Origin: Owenia fusiformis | Taxonomy: Eukaryota; Annelida; Polychaeta; Sabellida; Oweniidae | Length of the DNA stretch: 64,000 bases | Reading direction: 5' to 3' | Assembly: GCA_903813345.2 (NCBI GenBank) | Contig: CAIIXF020000003.1 | Location: 11,794,931 to 11,858,930 of the forward strand | Shown: piece after piece, positions 24,443-36,400 of the stretch | Layout of the letters: every line of letters starts with the position of its first letter | How positions within the stretch are numbered: position 1 is the first letter of the stretch | Translations under genes and position numbers: made by a program | Notes under the pieces: generated by a model | The model's input: only the letters and a program-made list of their open reading frames with translations | The model's database searches: none | Told to the model about the DNA's origin: nothing

Positions 24443-24979
24443 CACTGGTGATCCACTCGATTACGCTGGTTACCAAAACGAACCGTTTTGGTAACAAAAT
24501 GTCGGAACATCCGGAAGGTACGATTTTTCTCGTTTCCTTATTTTACACTTTGTAGGCAGAATTCCCACGACATTTTTTAACACAAACGTGTATCAGTATC
24601 ATATGTTTAAGAAAGTGTACATATTTGCGAACAAATAGTTCAGAAGACAACAGAATCGTCGATTTACTTCCTCACTTAAGTTACATAAACGGTTTGGGTT
24701 AAAAGTGCAGATCTTAACTGTTTTTCGAAAAACCGTTTATGTAACTTAAGTGAGGAAGTAAATCGACGATTCTGTTGTCCTCTGAGCTATTTTTTCGCAA
24801 ACGTGTACATTTTCTAAAACATATGATACTGATGCACGTTGTGAGAAAAAACGCCGTGGGGATTCTGCCTGCAACGCGTGAAATAAGGAAAAAAGAAAAA
24901 TCGTGCCTTCGGCGTTCCGACATTTTGTTACCAAAACGGTTCGTTTTGGTAACCAGCGTAATCGAGTGGATCACCAGTG
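24443..24979. mobile_element. 537-bp near-perfect fold-back element
   Basis: The two arms (about 24443-24700 and 24722-24979) are inverted copies nearly throughout, joined by a loop of about 20 bp. The termini are CACTGGTGATCCACTCGATT. The flanks carry a 5-bp duplication GTATT (24438-24442 and 24980-24984). A 111-bp relative lies at 31834-31944. The frames found within are by-products of the palindrome. Confidence 0.85.
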
Positions 24980-25104
24980 GTATTGCTAGTCTAAAACGTT
25001 GCTTGGAAATGCAAGTTGTAGATCAACCTTAGAATAAAATTAATATTGTGCATGCTTTCAAAATAAAATTATATCAGCTGGAGATACTTGTTTAATACAA
25101 TCTA

Positions 25105-25425
25105 TGTCATTAGTAAAAAAAATCAAAAATTGGTCATATGGGTCAAAATCTCACAGTCACAATAGTTCATTATCTTATCTTTTATTAGTAAATTATTTCA
25201 AAAATGGTCATATGGATCAGAATCTCACAATAGTACATCATCTCATACCTAAATCAATTCAAATTTGTCATTTGGGTCAGAATCTCGCAATAGTTCATTA
25301 TCATATTTCTAGATAGATTCAAGATTGGTCAAATTGGTCAAAATCTCACAAGAGTTCATTATCTCATTTCTAAATAAATTCAAAATTGGTCATTTGGGTC
25401 AGAAACTCGCAATCAGTCAAGCCGC
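25105..25425 (+). repeat. About 68-bp minisatellite, array 1
   Basis: At least four units contain AAAATTGGTCATATGGGTCA, AATCTCACAATAGTTCATTAT and TCTCATTTCTAAATAAATTC, with substitutions. A second array in the same orientation is at 28225-28445. Confidence 0.75.
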
Positions 25426-25984
25426 GAATCTCTTTCACATTTGATCAATGTAAAAGTTGAAAAAATGAAATTTTAGATTGAGATATAAATGCATATACCA
25501 TTAGCCATAGGGTTAAAGAAGTGTTTCTCAAAATATTTTTATTACCCTTTAAACAATTACTTGATTGTGCATCAAAACATCAATATACTCTTAAATGCTG
25601 GTGTCGATGATGGTGCATACATAGGCTTACATTGATTCATGTTTCAAAATTAATTTTGAGTTTAAAGATAAACTAATGTATTAAGTTTGAATTATTCAAT
25701 CACATGAACAAAAATAAATTGCAATAGTTGTTGTTTATCTTAACAAGAGAATTTTATTAAGATAACCATTGAAATACATTGTTTTGAGTTTCCCTAAAGG
25801 TTTCAAGATTTTGTTTTCTAAGCTAAATAAAATGCCAAGTCAATTCGTCGATCGACAAAATGAATGTACAAATTAGACACATATGTCTTCTTACATCAAA
25901 ATACAACATTGTTACGAATAGGTCAATCACTCCTCCTTGTGATATTAAGTGTTATTTAACAGTGTCGCTGATGGTCGCTTAGGT
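25426..25984. other. Non-coding, between minisatellite and zinc-finger relic
   Basis: GTGTCGATGATGGTGC occurs at about 25602 and GTGTCGCTGATGGTCGC at about 25962. These are part of a spaced motif series that continues to 27.8 kb. Confidence 0.4.
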
Positions 25985-26845
25985 TTTTAAACAATAACGT
26001 TTACATAATTTACACATTTAAGGTCTTTTATTGCAATTAATGCATGGAAATATTTCTCCAATGAGTATCCCCTTTGCACGAGAACATTTCCCGGAATCAT
26101 GAAACCAGTCGGGACATTTAGAGCACTTGATCCATTCGAACTGCGATTGTAAATACGAATAATAGTTGACACCGCATGCCTTGCAAATATTTACAGTGTC
26201 TGTTCTTTTTATCGGGCCTTTCCTTTTTTCCTCGCGGAAACAATTGTGTCTGAAGACGTTGAACTTGTAGATGGGGTTACTAAAGGCCGACGCTTCAATA
26301 TGGTTGAAAGAGTGGAAACGTCGGAGGGCGTCGATGCTTTACTTGACGTACTGGGTGTCGGGTGTGCTCCGTTTTGGTTTTAAAGATGTTTGCTCGGTGC
26401 CCACCTTAGCTGCCTGCTGGGTCTTCCTAACGGTTATAAGGTTGTTCCTTTGCCAACCACAGGGTGAGGATGACGTATCTGTTCTGCATGCGTCACAATA
26501 GCACGATAATTCTCGCGTTTCAACAATATTATCGGAAACCCCTCTCACAGCATTGATTCGAAAGGTACCTGGTACTGGCTTAAGTCCAGTCGCCTTATCT
26601 TCAATGTTTTAATAATTTCTTGGATTTTCATTTGTGTCCTGGTAGTTTCACTTTGAAACTCTGAGCGTTCCCTTCAGTCTGGCGTGTTTTGATTGTTTCT
26701 CTATACACTTGGCGTATGCGTGCCCTGTATTCCCGGGATGCCTTGTTGTTCTTTTCTCCGATCCGTTGAATAGCTTCAGCAGACAGGTTATTTTTCGGTG
26801 TATACGATGCTCGCTGTCGCAATCGTTCTTGCTCTAAGTAGCCTT
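25985..26845 (-). pseudogene. Broken transposon-associated protein with PHD-like zinc cluster
   Basis: Three frame pieces on the minus strand run in order. First is a basic N-terminal region (26845-26628) rich in Arg/Lys, with repeated RE-R spacing. Next is a middle piece (about 26570-26339) containing VRGVSDNIVETRELSCYCDAC. Last is a C-terminal piece (about 26200-25990) with C-x2-C (CKACG), W-x2-C-x2-C (WIKCSKC), WFH, C and C-x2-C, which is PHD-like spacing. The pieces are in different frames with a stop after the first, so the gene is dead or has unrecognised introns. The composition matches proteins that accompany invertebrate DNA transposons. The exact family is not recognised. Confidence 0.5.
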
Positions 26846-28224
26846 TAGTATCCTTCTTTTTCTTTCTCTACCTGTACTGTACTCTGTAGGGAACGACGGC
26901 ACTTCTCGGCGTGGTGAGTGCCATATTCTTATATCATCAGAAAGGTCTGATAAGTAAGACAGATATATTAATGAGAGTGTGGGAAATTATGCACATTAAT
27001 AAAATGTCACAAAACTGATTATCCCAATGAAATATTTATCGTTTTACAATAATGGCAAGAAATACATTTCGTCTAGTGGTACACGAAACGAAACGTTTAT
27101 AAATTAAGAAATATCGGGGAATGTGCATCTATATTTGTCAGTGATTTTATAAAACTATGAACTGCTCAATCATCCCAATTCTTGTGTCACATTACCATAA
27201 CATTTCAAGACAAACAGAATATGCATCATAAGTAAATAACATGATCTGCTTAATAGATTCAATTTTACTTATCACTATACGTTGTAATCACAATGAACAA
27301 TATCCTCTAAATCCTTAGCCCGGTATCACTGTAAAATGCTACACATACAACAAAATAGTCATTTAATGAATGTAGGTTCATTCAACAAATATATAGCGTT
27401 CGATTATACATGTGACCTACTTAATATCTGGATAGTATTTTGGAGTCGTATGTGGTGGAGTCGTTGATGGTCCTAAATATCTCAATCTTTACGTGGTCAA
27501 AGAATAACATCAATAAAGCGTATTTTTATATTATCAATATATATTGAGACAAACCGTCAACACCATTACTTAACATTGAAACCTGATTTTGATTGAAAGC
27601 AGAGTGCAAAGACAACGTACTTGTAGAGTCGATGATGATTTTGAAAAATAGTACTTTACGTCGAAAAATACGTAACAAGCTAAATATGTTATATTCAAAT
27701 GTATTGTGAAAATGTTTTACATCCGTTAGTAAGGCAATTTATATTTCAAAGAAGTAAATGGGGAATTATCATGAATAGTGCAGAGGCTTCTCGACACCGT
27801 TGATTTCAAGCATGGTGTCGATGATGGTGCCTTCGAGGGTTACACATACTTAATGTCGATTTTTCAATAGTAAATTAACAAATAAATTAATTCCAGCTAA
27901 CGTACAATCGACACGATGCAGTCTTTGTGATGAAATAGTCAATTATTATAACAAAATACGTTTCAGAATATAAAAAAGTTACTGTCAATCAACATAAGGG
28001 TGATCGGTTACAAGGCAAAAAATGATAGTTTGGAATGTTCGACGATTGATAATGCGTTCAGCTTTTATAACCCTGAGATAAAAACTAAATGATATTTTGC
28101 AGGGTTAAGAGACGTTTAATTTGATACCAAATACTCATGGTAGAGCGTATATTAAATAGCGGAATAAAAGCATAAAGTCATGTTACATAAAATTCGTTAT
28201 AATGAAAGGAATACGTGGCTTGAG
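26846..28224. other. Non-coding with spaced GTCGATGATGG motifs
   Basis: Related motifs occur at about 27462 (GAGTCGTTGATGGTCC), 27626 (GAGTCGATGATGAT) and 27814 (GTGTCGATGATGGTGCC). No reading frame of note is present. Confidence 0.4.
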
Positions 28225-28445
28225 TGAATACTACATTATCTCATTTCTAAATAAATTGAAAAAATTGTCATATGGCTCATAATCTCACAAAAGTTCATTA
28301 TCTCATTTCTAAATGAACTCGAAATTGGTCATATACATGTATGTCAAAATCTCACAATAGTTCATTATATCTTCAGTAAATAAATTCAAAATTAGTCATA
28401 TGGGTCAGAATCGCACAATAGTTATTATTGCATCGGTAAAAATAT
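28225..28445 (+). repeat. About 68-bp minisatellite, array 2
   Basis: Three to four units of the same sequence as array 1 (25105-25425), in the same orientation, 2.8 kb away. Confidence 0.75.
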
Positions 28446-29749
28446 TTTATTCATGTGAAAACAATTTTCGTTTTGGATTATAATTGATGATCAATTCCAA
28501 TATTTCCAGATTCTCGGCAATATTTCTAAGTTTCTTTTAATGCAATTTATTGCACTGCAACACTGTTCTACCCTAAGTTTGGGGGTCGCCAACATTTTAA
28601 TTTGTTGATTCATACCTATTACAAGTAATTGGCAGTTTTGACGTTTCTATTCTTCATTTTTGCAGGTGTACGTATTGGTTATTTTCTTTTTGACATGAGA
28701 TTTAGTTGACGATAGTTCAATATTTTTATAAAATTATCTTAAGTTACTTTGTCGTTACTTTTTGTTCAACATAATGCTGTTGATATAACTTGGTTGTAAC
28801 ATTACTGCATTTGAATTTTGACATCACAGTTAAAATACTAGATAATGGCTTTTAGTTGTAAGTAAAGTGAATTAGGATATTTTGTAATTTTAAATATTCA
28901 ATGAATATACAACTAGAGTTCTATTTTATGCAATTTCTTATCTTTTCTGGGCTTCTCTGCAATCAAGCGAAGTCTATTCATTTCTTTATGTAGTTCCGTG
29001 TTACGCTTTGATTAATGTCAAGTCAACCCTTTTATTGATATTTTATAGCGTGTTAGCACTAAAAAGTAAGCGTTGTATATATATCCATAAAAGCATTCAA
29101 AAAACATTTTGAAATGTTACTCGATTCAAAAGTATGGTTTGGTAACCTCGGTTATAGTAAGTAGCTTTCCAAAACAAAGAGTTTCGTAAATATCTCTCTG
29201 GAAAGCTTGAGTCAATCGATGGTTAAAGTTGTTCAAATCCCAGTATGTGACTGACTCGAATAACATGTTATGTTTAATGCACTAAAATCGTGTTCATGTT
29301 CGTAGTATCTGGGGGATTCATACTGACATATTTGATGGACTAGCAAAACGGATTTTATGGGATAGCCCATGTCAAAGGGCCTTTAAATCAATTTTCCCAA
29401 TTTTAAGGTTGTCAGCTACATTTAGTAATTGTTGTATTGTCATAAGAATGAGTTATAAAGGCTTATATTCATGCAGTTTATGATGTTTATCATCATTATC
29501 TTGACAAATACACTGTATCAATCATACATCAGTCTACAACATTAATTTAATGAAGCCTTTTTGCATATTTGATTATTTATAATCACAAAGCCATTTATAT
29601 TTACATTAGATAATTATCTAATTATCTAGTTAATTATCGTGTGTTAGTCTAATATTCATCTATCAAACCTTTTTTAAATATTAACATTACTATGATGTAT
29701 GATATATTTACAAGGTCGCCCACTGAAAAAATGTTATGGTAACAACTCC
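28446..29749. other. Non-coding, nothing recognised
   Basis: AT-rich sequence with no credible frame, repeat terminus or RNA. Confidence 0.4.
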
Positions 29750-31190
29750 AGAGGATGACTAAATGAGAAGATCATACCACATCCAAGGGATAATCCCAAT
29801 ATCCTGGACCGACTATAGGATGATCTGTTGATCCCATACCAATCTTGCCCATCAAGTTCACATTGTTTAATTGGCCGAGTTCAGAAACATTTCAACATTA
29901 GTGATACTTTTAGAATATTCATGTCCAGTTTTTTTCTTGGTCGTAGTAGGAATTTTCTATTCTTACAGATATTCATCCACAGTTATGCTCTCGAATTTTT
30001 GATTATTAACAGGGGTAATTATGCGAACAGTACAAAAATGCACCAACACGCGTACGCAAACGACGATTATGACGTAGCGGGCAGATATAAAATATCTGCC
30101 CGCTCGGAGCGGGACGTATATAGAGATTATCCTATATGAGGTTCAGGATATTGGGATTATCCCGAGGCCAATATAATATATCTGCCCGAGGGCCGTAGGT
30201 CCCGAGGGTAGATATATTATATTGGCCAAGGGATAATCCAAATATCCTGAACCGACTATAGGATGATCTGTTTATCCCATACCAATCACATTGTTCAATT
30301 GGCCAAAGTTCAGAAACTTTGCAACCAATCGTGGAATTATTTTTAAATATTCATGTCCAGTTTTGTATTCTTGTTTCTTTTCCTGCTCAAATCTTTGATT
30401 ATTCACGGGGTATACTGCTCCTTACTATATATACTATATCTGCCCGCTCGGAGCGGGACGTATGGGATAAAGGTACAGTATGTATCTCATACTTAAGTGG
30501 GTTTGGGGTAGATATCACTCGGGAATATATATCATATCTGAGGAGCGGGCAGGATATATTGTATATGTCCCGCTCCAGGCCAAATACGGGCAGATATAAT
30601 ATATCCATCCCGCTCCCGGGAATTTTTCAAAAGTTTAAAAAAGTTTAAATATCAAAAGTTTTAATTTTTTAATTTTAAAATTTAATTTTTTTAAGTTTAA
30701 ATGTTGCAATTTTATTGTATTGAACAAAAAGAATATTACGAAAATGTTCAATATAAATATCTTGTCATTTGAAAAAGGTGGAAAAGGTTATATCTACCCT
30801 AAACCCACTCAAGTATGAGATACACCAGTTATGCACGGTCGGTTTGGATACATGGAATATCCCTTGGGATATACAATACATTTTCCCTCGGTCCCTTCGG
30901 TCCCTCGGGAAGATATATTGTATATCCCTCGGGATATTCCCTGTATCCAAAACCTCCCAGTGCATAACCCCTATATCTGCCCGCTGTTGAAAATATAAGT
31001 TTTTACAAACCAGGTCCCTTCGGTCCCTCGGGAAGATATATTGTATGTCCCTCGGGATATTCCCTGTATCCAAAACCTCCCAGTGCATAACCCCTATTTA
31101 TCCCATACGTGGACGTGTTATAGGTACATAAAGCCGGTTTGTAAAAACTTATATTTTCATCAGCGGGCAGATATACACTCCCCTCCATAA
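29750..31190. repeat. Cluster of short palindromes and direct repeats (GGGCAGATAT / ATATCTGCCC family)
   Basis: A segment of about 110 bp (AAGGGATAATCC, CGACTATAGGATGATCTG, CAATTGGCC, GTTCAGAAAC) occurs at about 29787-29895 and again at 30230-30325. Between and after them are fold-backs built on GGGCAGATAT and CGGAGCGGGAC (about 30078-30120, 30175-30225, 30430-30460, 30540-30620). A diverged relative of the 30.8-31.1 kb part lies at 52140-52510. Confidence 0.7.
30890..31099 (+). repeat. Direct repeat of about 86 bp, 123 bp apart
   Basis: GGTCCCTTCGGTCCCTCGGG starts at 30890 and again at 31013. Each is followed by almost the same sequence through CCTCCCAGTGCATAACCCCTAT. Confidence 0.85.
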
Positions 31191-31833
31191 GTTTGGCAAC
31201 CTTTTTTCCCAATTGAACTACGTGTTAAAGCCTCTTTACCTTCGAATTTTTATTTACTTAACCTGCGATGAAAATACTTATACTATTGATGGAAACGTAA
31301 TTTGACTTTAATTCCAATACCTCCAATTTTTTCTCAATTTTTTTCCTCAATTACAATTGGTTGAAAATTGATGATGAATTTGATGAATTTTTGAAAATCG
31401 ACATTCCCATGTTAACCAATGGGAAATGGTAGGTTTGCCGCAAGTCATATGACAGAATATCAATCCATCCGAGTCCTTGCAAAAAATACGAGTTAGGCAG
31501 GCAATTGAATTTGCTAACTTTATTTAACAAAAAATTGATATGTTTTTTCAGGTTCAACAAAGTTATAGGGCTTTAAAGTCAAAAAAACTCTCCCATTGAA
31601 ATAACACAGGAGGCGAAAAATTATTTTCAAACATGAAATTTTTCTTTTTTGAAGACGAAGCTCTCTTTTAAGAAGTGAAGTCAAACGAATGCAAAGGGTA
31701 GATGTCATTTAACTAACTTTGAACCCGTTGATTATTAGAATGCACTGCATGATATTCGTAAATTACACGGTGTTATATCAATTCTTTTTATAATTGAATT
31801 ATATTATCACAATTGTAACACCATTTGTTTTTT
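31191..31833. other. Non-coding, contains an inverted copy of the dispersed TTTGCATTCGTT motif
   Basis: The inverted motif block lies at about 31650-31710. Nothing else is recognised. Confidence 0.4.
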
Positions 31834-31944
31834 CACTGGTGATCGACTCGATTACGCTGGAAAAATCGTACCTTCGAAGTTCCGACATTTTGTTACCGAA
31901 ACGAACCGTTTCGGTAACCAGCGTAATCAAGTGGATCACCAGTG
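31834..31944. mobile_element. 111-bp member of the CACTGGTGATC fold-back family
   Basis: It shares the termini CACTGGTGATCSACTCGATT and the inner CCGACATTTTGTTACC / CGTTTYGGTAACCAGCG parts with 24443-24979. It is flanked by TTTTT (31829-31833 and 31945-31949), again a 5-bp duplication. Confidence 0.8.
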
Positions 31945-32997
31945 TTTTTGCGGAAATATACATTTGTTAGTTTTTACATTCGTGGTATTACACGTACAAT
32001 ACCAGGATTGAAAGATTTTACTCACACAATCAAGACAGTCATCTGCATGATGTGACCTTTTCTACACTTTGTCTAAAAACAATTCAAAGTCACGGGGGTT
32101 GTAGACTCACCAAATGTTATCATAATGTTATATGTGAAACTATTTAAAGTGGTTTTTGGAGGATTTTCTGTTCAAAAAGTCGTGATTTTGTTTAAAACTT
32201 TTAATTTAGAGGTCACGCGCGCGTATCTTGAAATAAGCGATACACAAATGCATGGCATTCATCTTCACATGTTTTTGTCGAAAAATCGAGACAATTGGTT
32301 GATAATTATAAAAAACACACGATAATATACAAAAGCCATGTACCTACATAATGTACAGCAGGGGCGGATCCTGGAACCAACAAGAGGGGGGGGGCACATT
32401 TGAAGTCTGAAAAAAATTCTGCGCTTGCGTTGAAAATCTTGGGCCCTGAAACCAAAAAGTAACATAAAATACAACACAACACATTCCATCAATTAAATAA
32501 AATGAATTATGTGAATAAATACAAAAACAATATGATCGCCGTAATTATTAATTATAGTAAAGCATATACTTTGTTTATGCACTCCGCTTCAAATAAATCA
32601 AAAACTAAAAACATCCTGTATTTACTATGAATAATCTGATAATTATGTTGATAAATAATGTAAATCATGTGTAACCACAGTTGTCTACACAAACAAGACG
32701 GATATTATATGTTCGAAGTTGAATGTCTATAATAAGTCACACTGTTTAATAGCTAGTTCTGAAACTTATTTATCATGTGAATATTCTTATTCATCGTGCA
32801 AATAAGGGAAACGGGCGAGCAAGCTTTATTTCACCATTTAACATTCTTCTAAATTTAAATATTTCTCAAAGAGTTTGAAATAAAACATACATGTCTTACA
32901 ATTAATTATTTTCTTATCAATTGATAAAAAACGAAGTCTAATTGCAGTAATTGGGATTTACTCCGGCGGGGGGGTTGCAGAGATTCAAAAGCTCCCT
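31945..32997. other. Non-coding; one possible transposon end
   Basis: CAGGGGCGGATCCTGG at about 32359-32374 resembles the terminus of common animal DNA elements. I found no matching opposite end. A run of G follows at about 32388-32395. Confidence 0.35.
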
Positions 32998-33680
32998 GGT
33001 CATCTCAACCCCAAATCAACTCAACCCAGTAAAACCATATTTTAGCACTGTTAAAGTATTCCATATTATATACAAGTTTGTTTGTTGAATAAAAATATTT
33101 TTTATAATTTTGATTTCCATTATTAGACCAGTCTTGTTTAGTTAATAATGTGCAATATCTAAAGCTCCAAACTGTCAACATGGTCCTTCTAGGAATTTAA
33201 TATTTGGGACTAATATAGGATAACAGCAACTGCAAAACGCTATAGGATGAGCAAGGACATTAAGAGTGATTTATAATCACATGTCATTTTATCTTAATTT
33301 TGAATCTTGTTAATAAGTTTGTTTCGTTCTAATATCTTACACGTGGACACTATTGAGCATTCATAATTTTGTCAATACATTAGCATTGTTTAAAACATAT
33401 TGTTTATTGCCAAAATTGCATTTTCCTAAAATTTGATTTTAAAATATGTTTAACTGTCTTTCAACTATTTCAACAAAGTATCGTTTAAAATATGCAAAAT
33501 GCTAGATCATTAAAGTAAATGAACTAGAGCTCTTAAGACATTGCAGAAATGAATGGGGTTGAGGTTTACAGGGCAAGAGTTGACTTGGTGTTAAGTTTTA
33601 CCGGGGTTAAGTTATACTGGGGTTGAGTTGACTTGGGGTTGAGTTTTACTGGGTTGAGTTGAATTGGGGTTGAGATGACC
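32998..33680. mobile_element. MITE-like element with about 38-bp inverted ends
   Basis: GGTCATCTCAACCCCAAATC from 32998 continues through AACTCAACCCAGTAAAAC and is repeated inverted, with one mismatch seen, up to 33680. The right end lies in a small GGGGTTGAGTT minisatellite (33550-33680) that may derive from the terminus by slippage. I cannot fix the target duplication. Confidence 0.65.
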
Positions 33681-35839
33681 TGTCACCTTTCATAATATCC
33701 ACATACATCTTGGTTTTCTCCATAATTAGACCCACATCTAGGGATTTTCTGTCAAAAGTGAACTCACGTCGACCGTTTCTCTTTCAAACATAGACCCACT
33801 TCTCAGGATTCGCTGACTCTTCAACATGGAAGTGATTTCTAAGGAGATTTTTCTCTGCAACTGTCAACATGTCTGTGATAAATGATAAAAATGTCACCCT
33901 TCTGGAGTGGAAGTTTCGGGTAAAAATCATCAACCCTGGGATTTAATCCGATATAAGCTTTAAGTTAGCGATAGAATGATTAAAAAGCATATGACATAGA
34001 TTGGTTCCTATATAACATCAATTAATCATGTTTTTACTTTCCCTATGGGCATTATTGTTTTTGTAGAGTACGTTTTACATTCACGCATTTAGCTTGGCAG
34101 TGTATGTCCGACTCCAGCCAATCCAAACACAGTATTTCATATAAATGCAAGAATGCATTATATCACAAATCACTGCTTTTAGATCACTTGTTAAACAGTT
34201 GTCATGGTGAAAACTTGACTCTCCAGATTGAAATTGATACTTTTCCAATTTGATCCTTGCTTCAAAATATGTTCTTTTGGTGAAATTGACTCTTTTGGGT
34301 GATTTCATAGAAAATATTTTGCAATGTGTAAAAAGAATTTAGCCCAAGACTTTTGGACTTTTGCATTTTGGATGCTTCGTACCGCTCGGGCGTTGTTTCC
34401 TAAACTTTGTATTTCCAACACCTTCAATGGAATGGTTCAGCACATAATGTATTATACACTGAGTCCAGGGCGATTATAAAATAATATATTCTATTATAAA
34501 ATATTCTATTCTAAGTGTAATAGTAAGTAAGGTTCATATAGAGCAAGACAACCAATCTCAGTCAAAACAACCACATTTTAATAGAATCCATCATCTAATC
34601 ATCCGAATAATCAAGCCTTAAATAAATCCATACATTTCATTGTACAGCTGAATAGATTTCATCCTGTGGCATAACGCAAAGATATCATCAGTATGGGAAA
34701 ATCGTGGCGATATCTATACCTATAATTCATATCCTATTTATGTCTGCAAACTCCCGATTTCGATCTATTAATTAAGAAAATGGATAAGGTGATCTTACAA
34801 TGTCATGGATTTTGGAATGCTTCCTTGGTCCTATATAGTTTTTAATTGTCGTGATGTCCGTTCCTCTCATTTTAACTTTGTACTTCATATCCAACGTAAC
34901 ATTTTACGCTCAGGCACTAATCATAACTATAAATCCAAGAGAGACTTATTAAAATGATGATTTGCGTATCAAATTCTAAGAATCGATTGTCTGTTTCCTA
35001 AGCTGTGTTGATTCTTTTAATCCTACAATTCATTTTCGTACTCATAACTCATTATTACAGGTATCACATGTAAAGTAATTCCATGAGTCTCACTTTAAAT
35101 TATTTCACTATTTTCATTTACATATACTGGTCCTCGACTCAAACATCAAACACATACAGACCCCATACTCAAATACATCAAACATATACATGGATACTCA
35201 AGCACATCAAGCACACTTCACTTCTAATTAAAAGAGGGCTTCTAGTTTATAACTAGACTATGCGCGCAGGGTATACTGAAACATATCAAACACATGCTCC
35301 ATATATACTCAAACACATACCGGCCAATAATCAAACCAGGCATGCAGGCCAAAACTCAAACGCAGCCAACTCATACGTACAGGCACATACTCAAAAACAG
35401 CAAACGCAATAACGTGTACACACCCATGTATACACGTATACAGGTCCTAAAACTCAGACAAATTGAGTGTACCTGTATATACTGATTAAGTTTGTACAGG
35501 TCTGTTATATTCCCCCTTCTCATTTGTGCAATCCTTGAATGAAGTAAATGCAACGTAAAGGTAAGAAATAACTACAAGTACAGGTAGAATTTATATTTCA
35601 TTTGTTCTAGAGATCATTGAAAAATGTCTCAGAAATAGAAAATGTAGTGAAACGCAAAATTTATTCTGAAAATATGAAAAAATTTGTTGAAATAAAAATA
35701 TAAATCACATTGAAATCGAGAGAATCGATACTCTATAAGTCCAAATAGTCTTAGATGATCAACATTGTTTATCGATCAGAGTGTGCTTTAGGTAGCGTTT
35801 TAATACATTCATCACGAGATCAAATATGATTGAATAAAA
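33681..35839. other. Non-coding; low-complexity ACTCAAACACAT tract at 35110-35420
   Basis: The tract at about 35110-35420 is a degenerate repeat of ACTCAAACACAT-like words and CATACA. A piece of the dispersed motif (TATGCGCGCAGGGTATACTGAA) lies at about 35260-35281. No gene is seen. Confidence 0.4.
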
Positions 35840-36400
35840 TATGATACAATTGTTGTTATTTATTGTAATCCGTACTATCAATGCTTATGAAGTACAGAGT
35901 CGATGCAAATCACCTTCATATTGAAATGACTAAGTATAAATCACCTGATACTATATACATGCATTGTTCAGTTAGTTAATAATCGTTATTTGCCACAGTT
36001 TGTGAACACGAATATGGAATTGAAATTATACCGTCATCTATACAAAACATAGATGCTTCTTCAATTTCATAAGTAGAACAGAATTAATCCTGACCAATCA
36101 TAAATACAAATCCAGACCACGTGACTGCATAACTGATTACAAGAGTGACGAGAGAAGCGCGGAAGCAATGCTGACATATCTGAAGAGGACTTAGATATTT
36201 CCTATTGTAGATGACATTGAAAGGAATACGGAATCCATGAGCAACGAAAAGCAGAGTTACGGCAGTAAGATGTTTATTCTGTTCAGAAAGAATATTTCTA
36301 TCCAGTAATTGATAAATAATTAGATACGATAATTAAAGATTTGGAAGGATTAATAAATTTGAAGTTCTCTAGATGACGTATCTTGAAATTACAAAATCGG
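35840..36400 (+). repeat. Duplicated non-coding block, copy 2, upstream of the receptor gene
   Basis: It is collinear with 23790-24400. It ends near a good splice donor (AAAATCG/GTAAGG at about 36396-36407). The receptor coding exon 2 kb downstream is preceded by a plausible acceptor. This block may therefore hold the receptor's promoter and untranslated first exon; that link is inference. Confidence 0.6.
36094..36123 (+). promoter_or_regulatory. CCAAT box and CACGTG E-box, copy 2
   Basis: CCAAT lies at 36094-36098 and CACGTG at 36118-36123, in the same order and similar spacing as at 24079-24102. Confidence 0.4.

Noticed and set aside
24714-25032. Overlapping frames on both strands at 24.7-25.0 kb
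   Set aside because: They lie within the 537-bp palindrome, which produces mirrored frames automatically.
32359-32395. CAGGGGCGGATCCTGG as the end of a known DNA transposon
   Set aside because: No inverted partner or target duplication was found within several kilobases.
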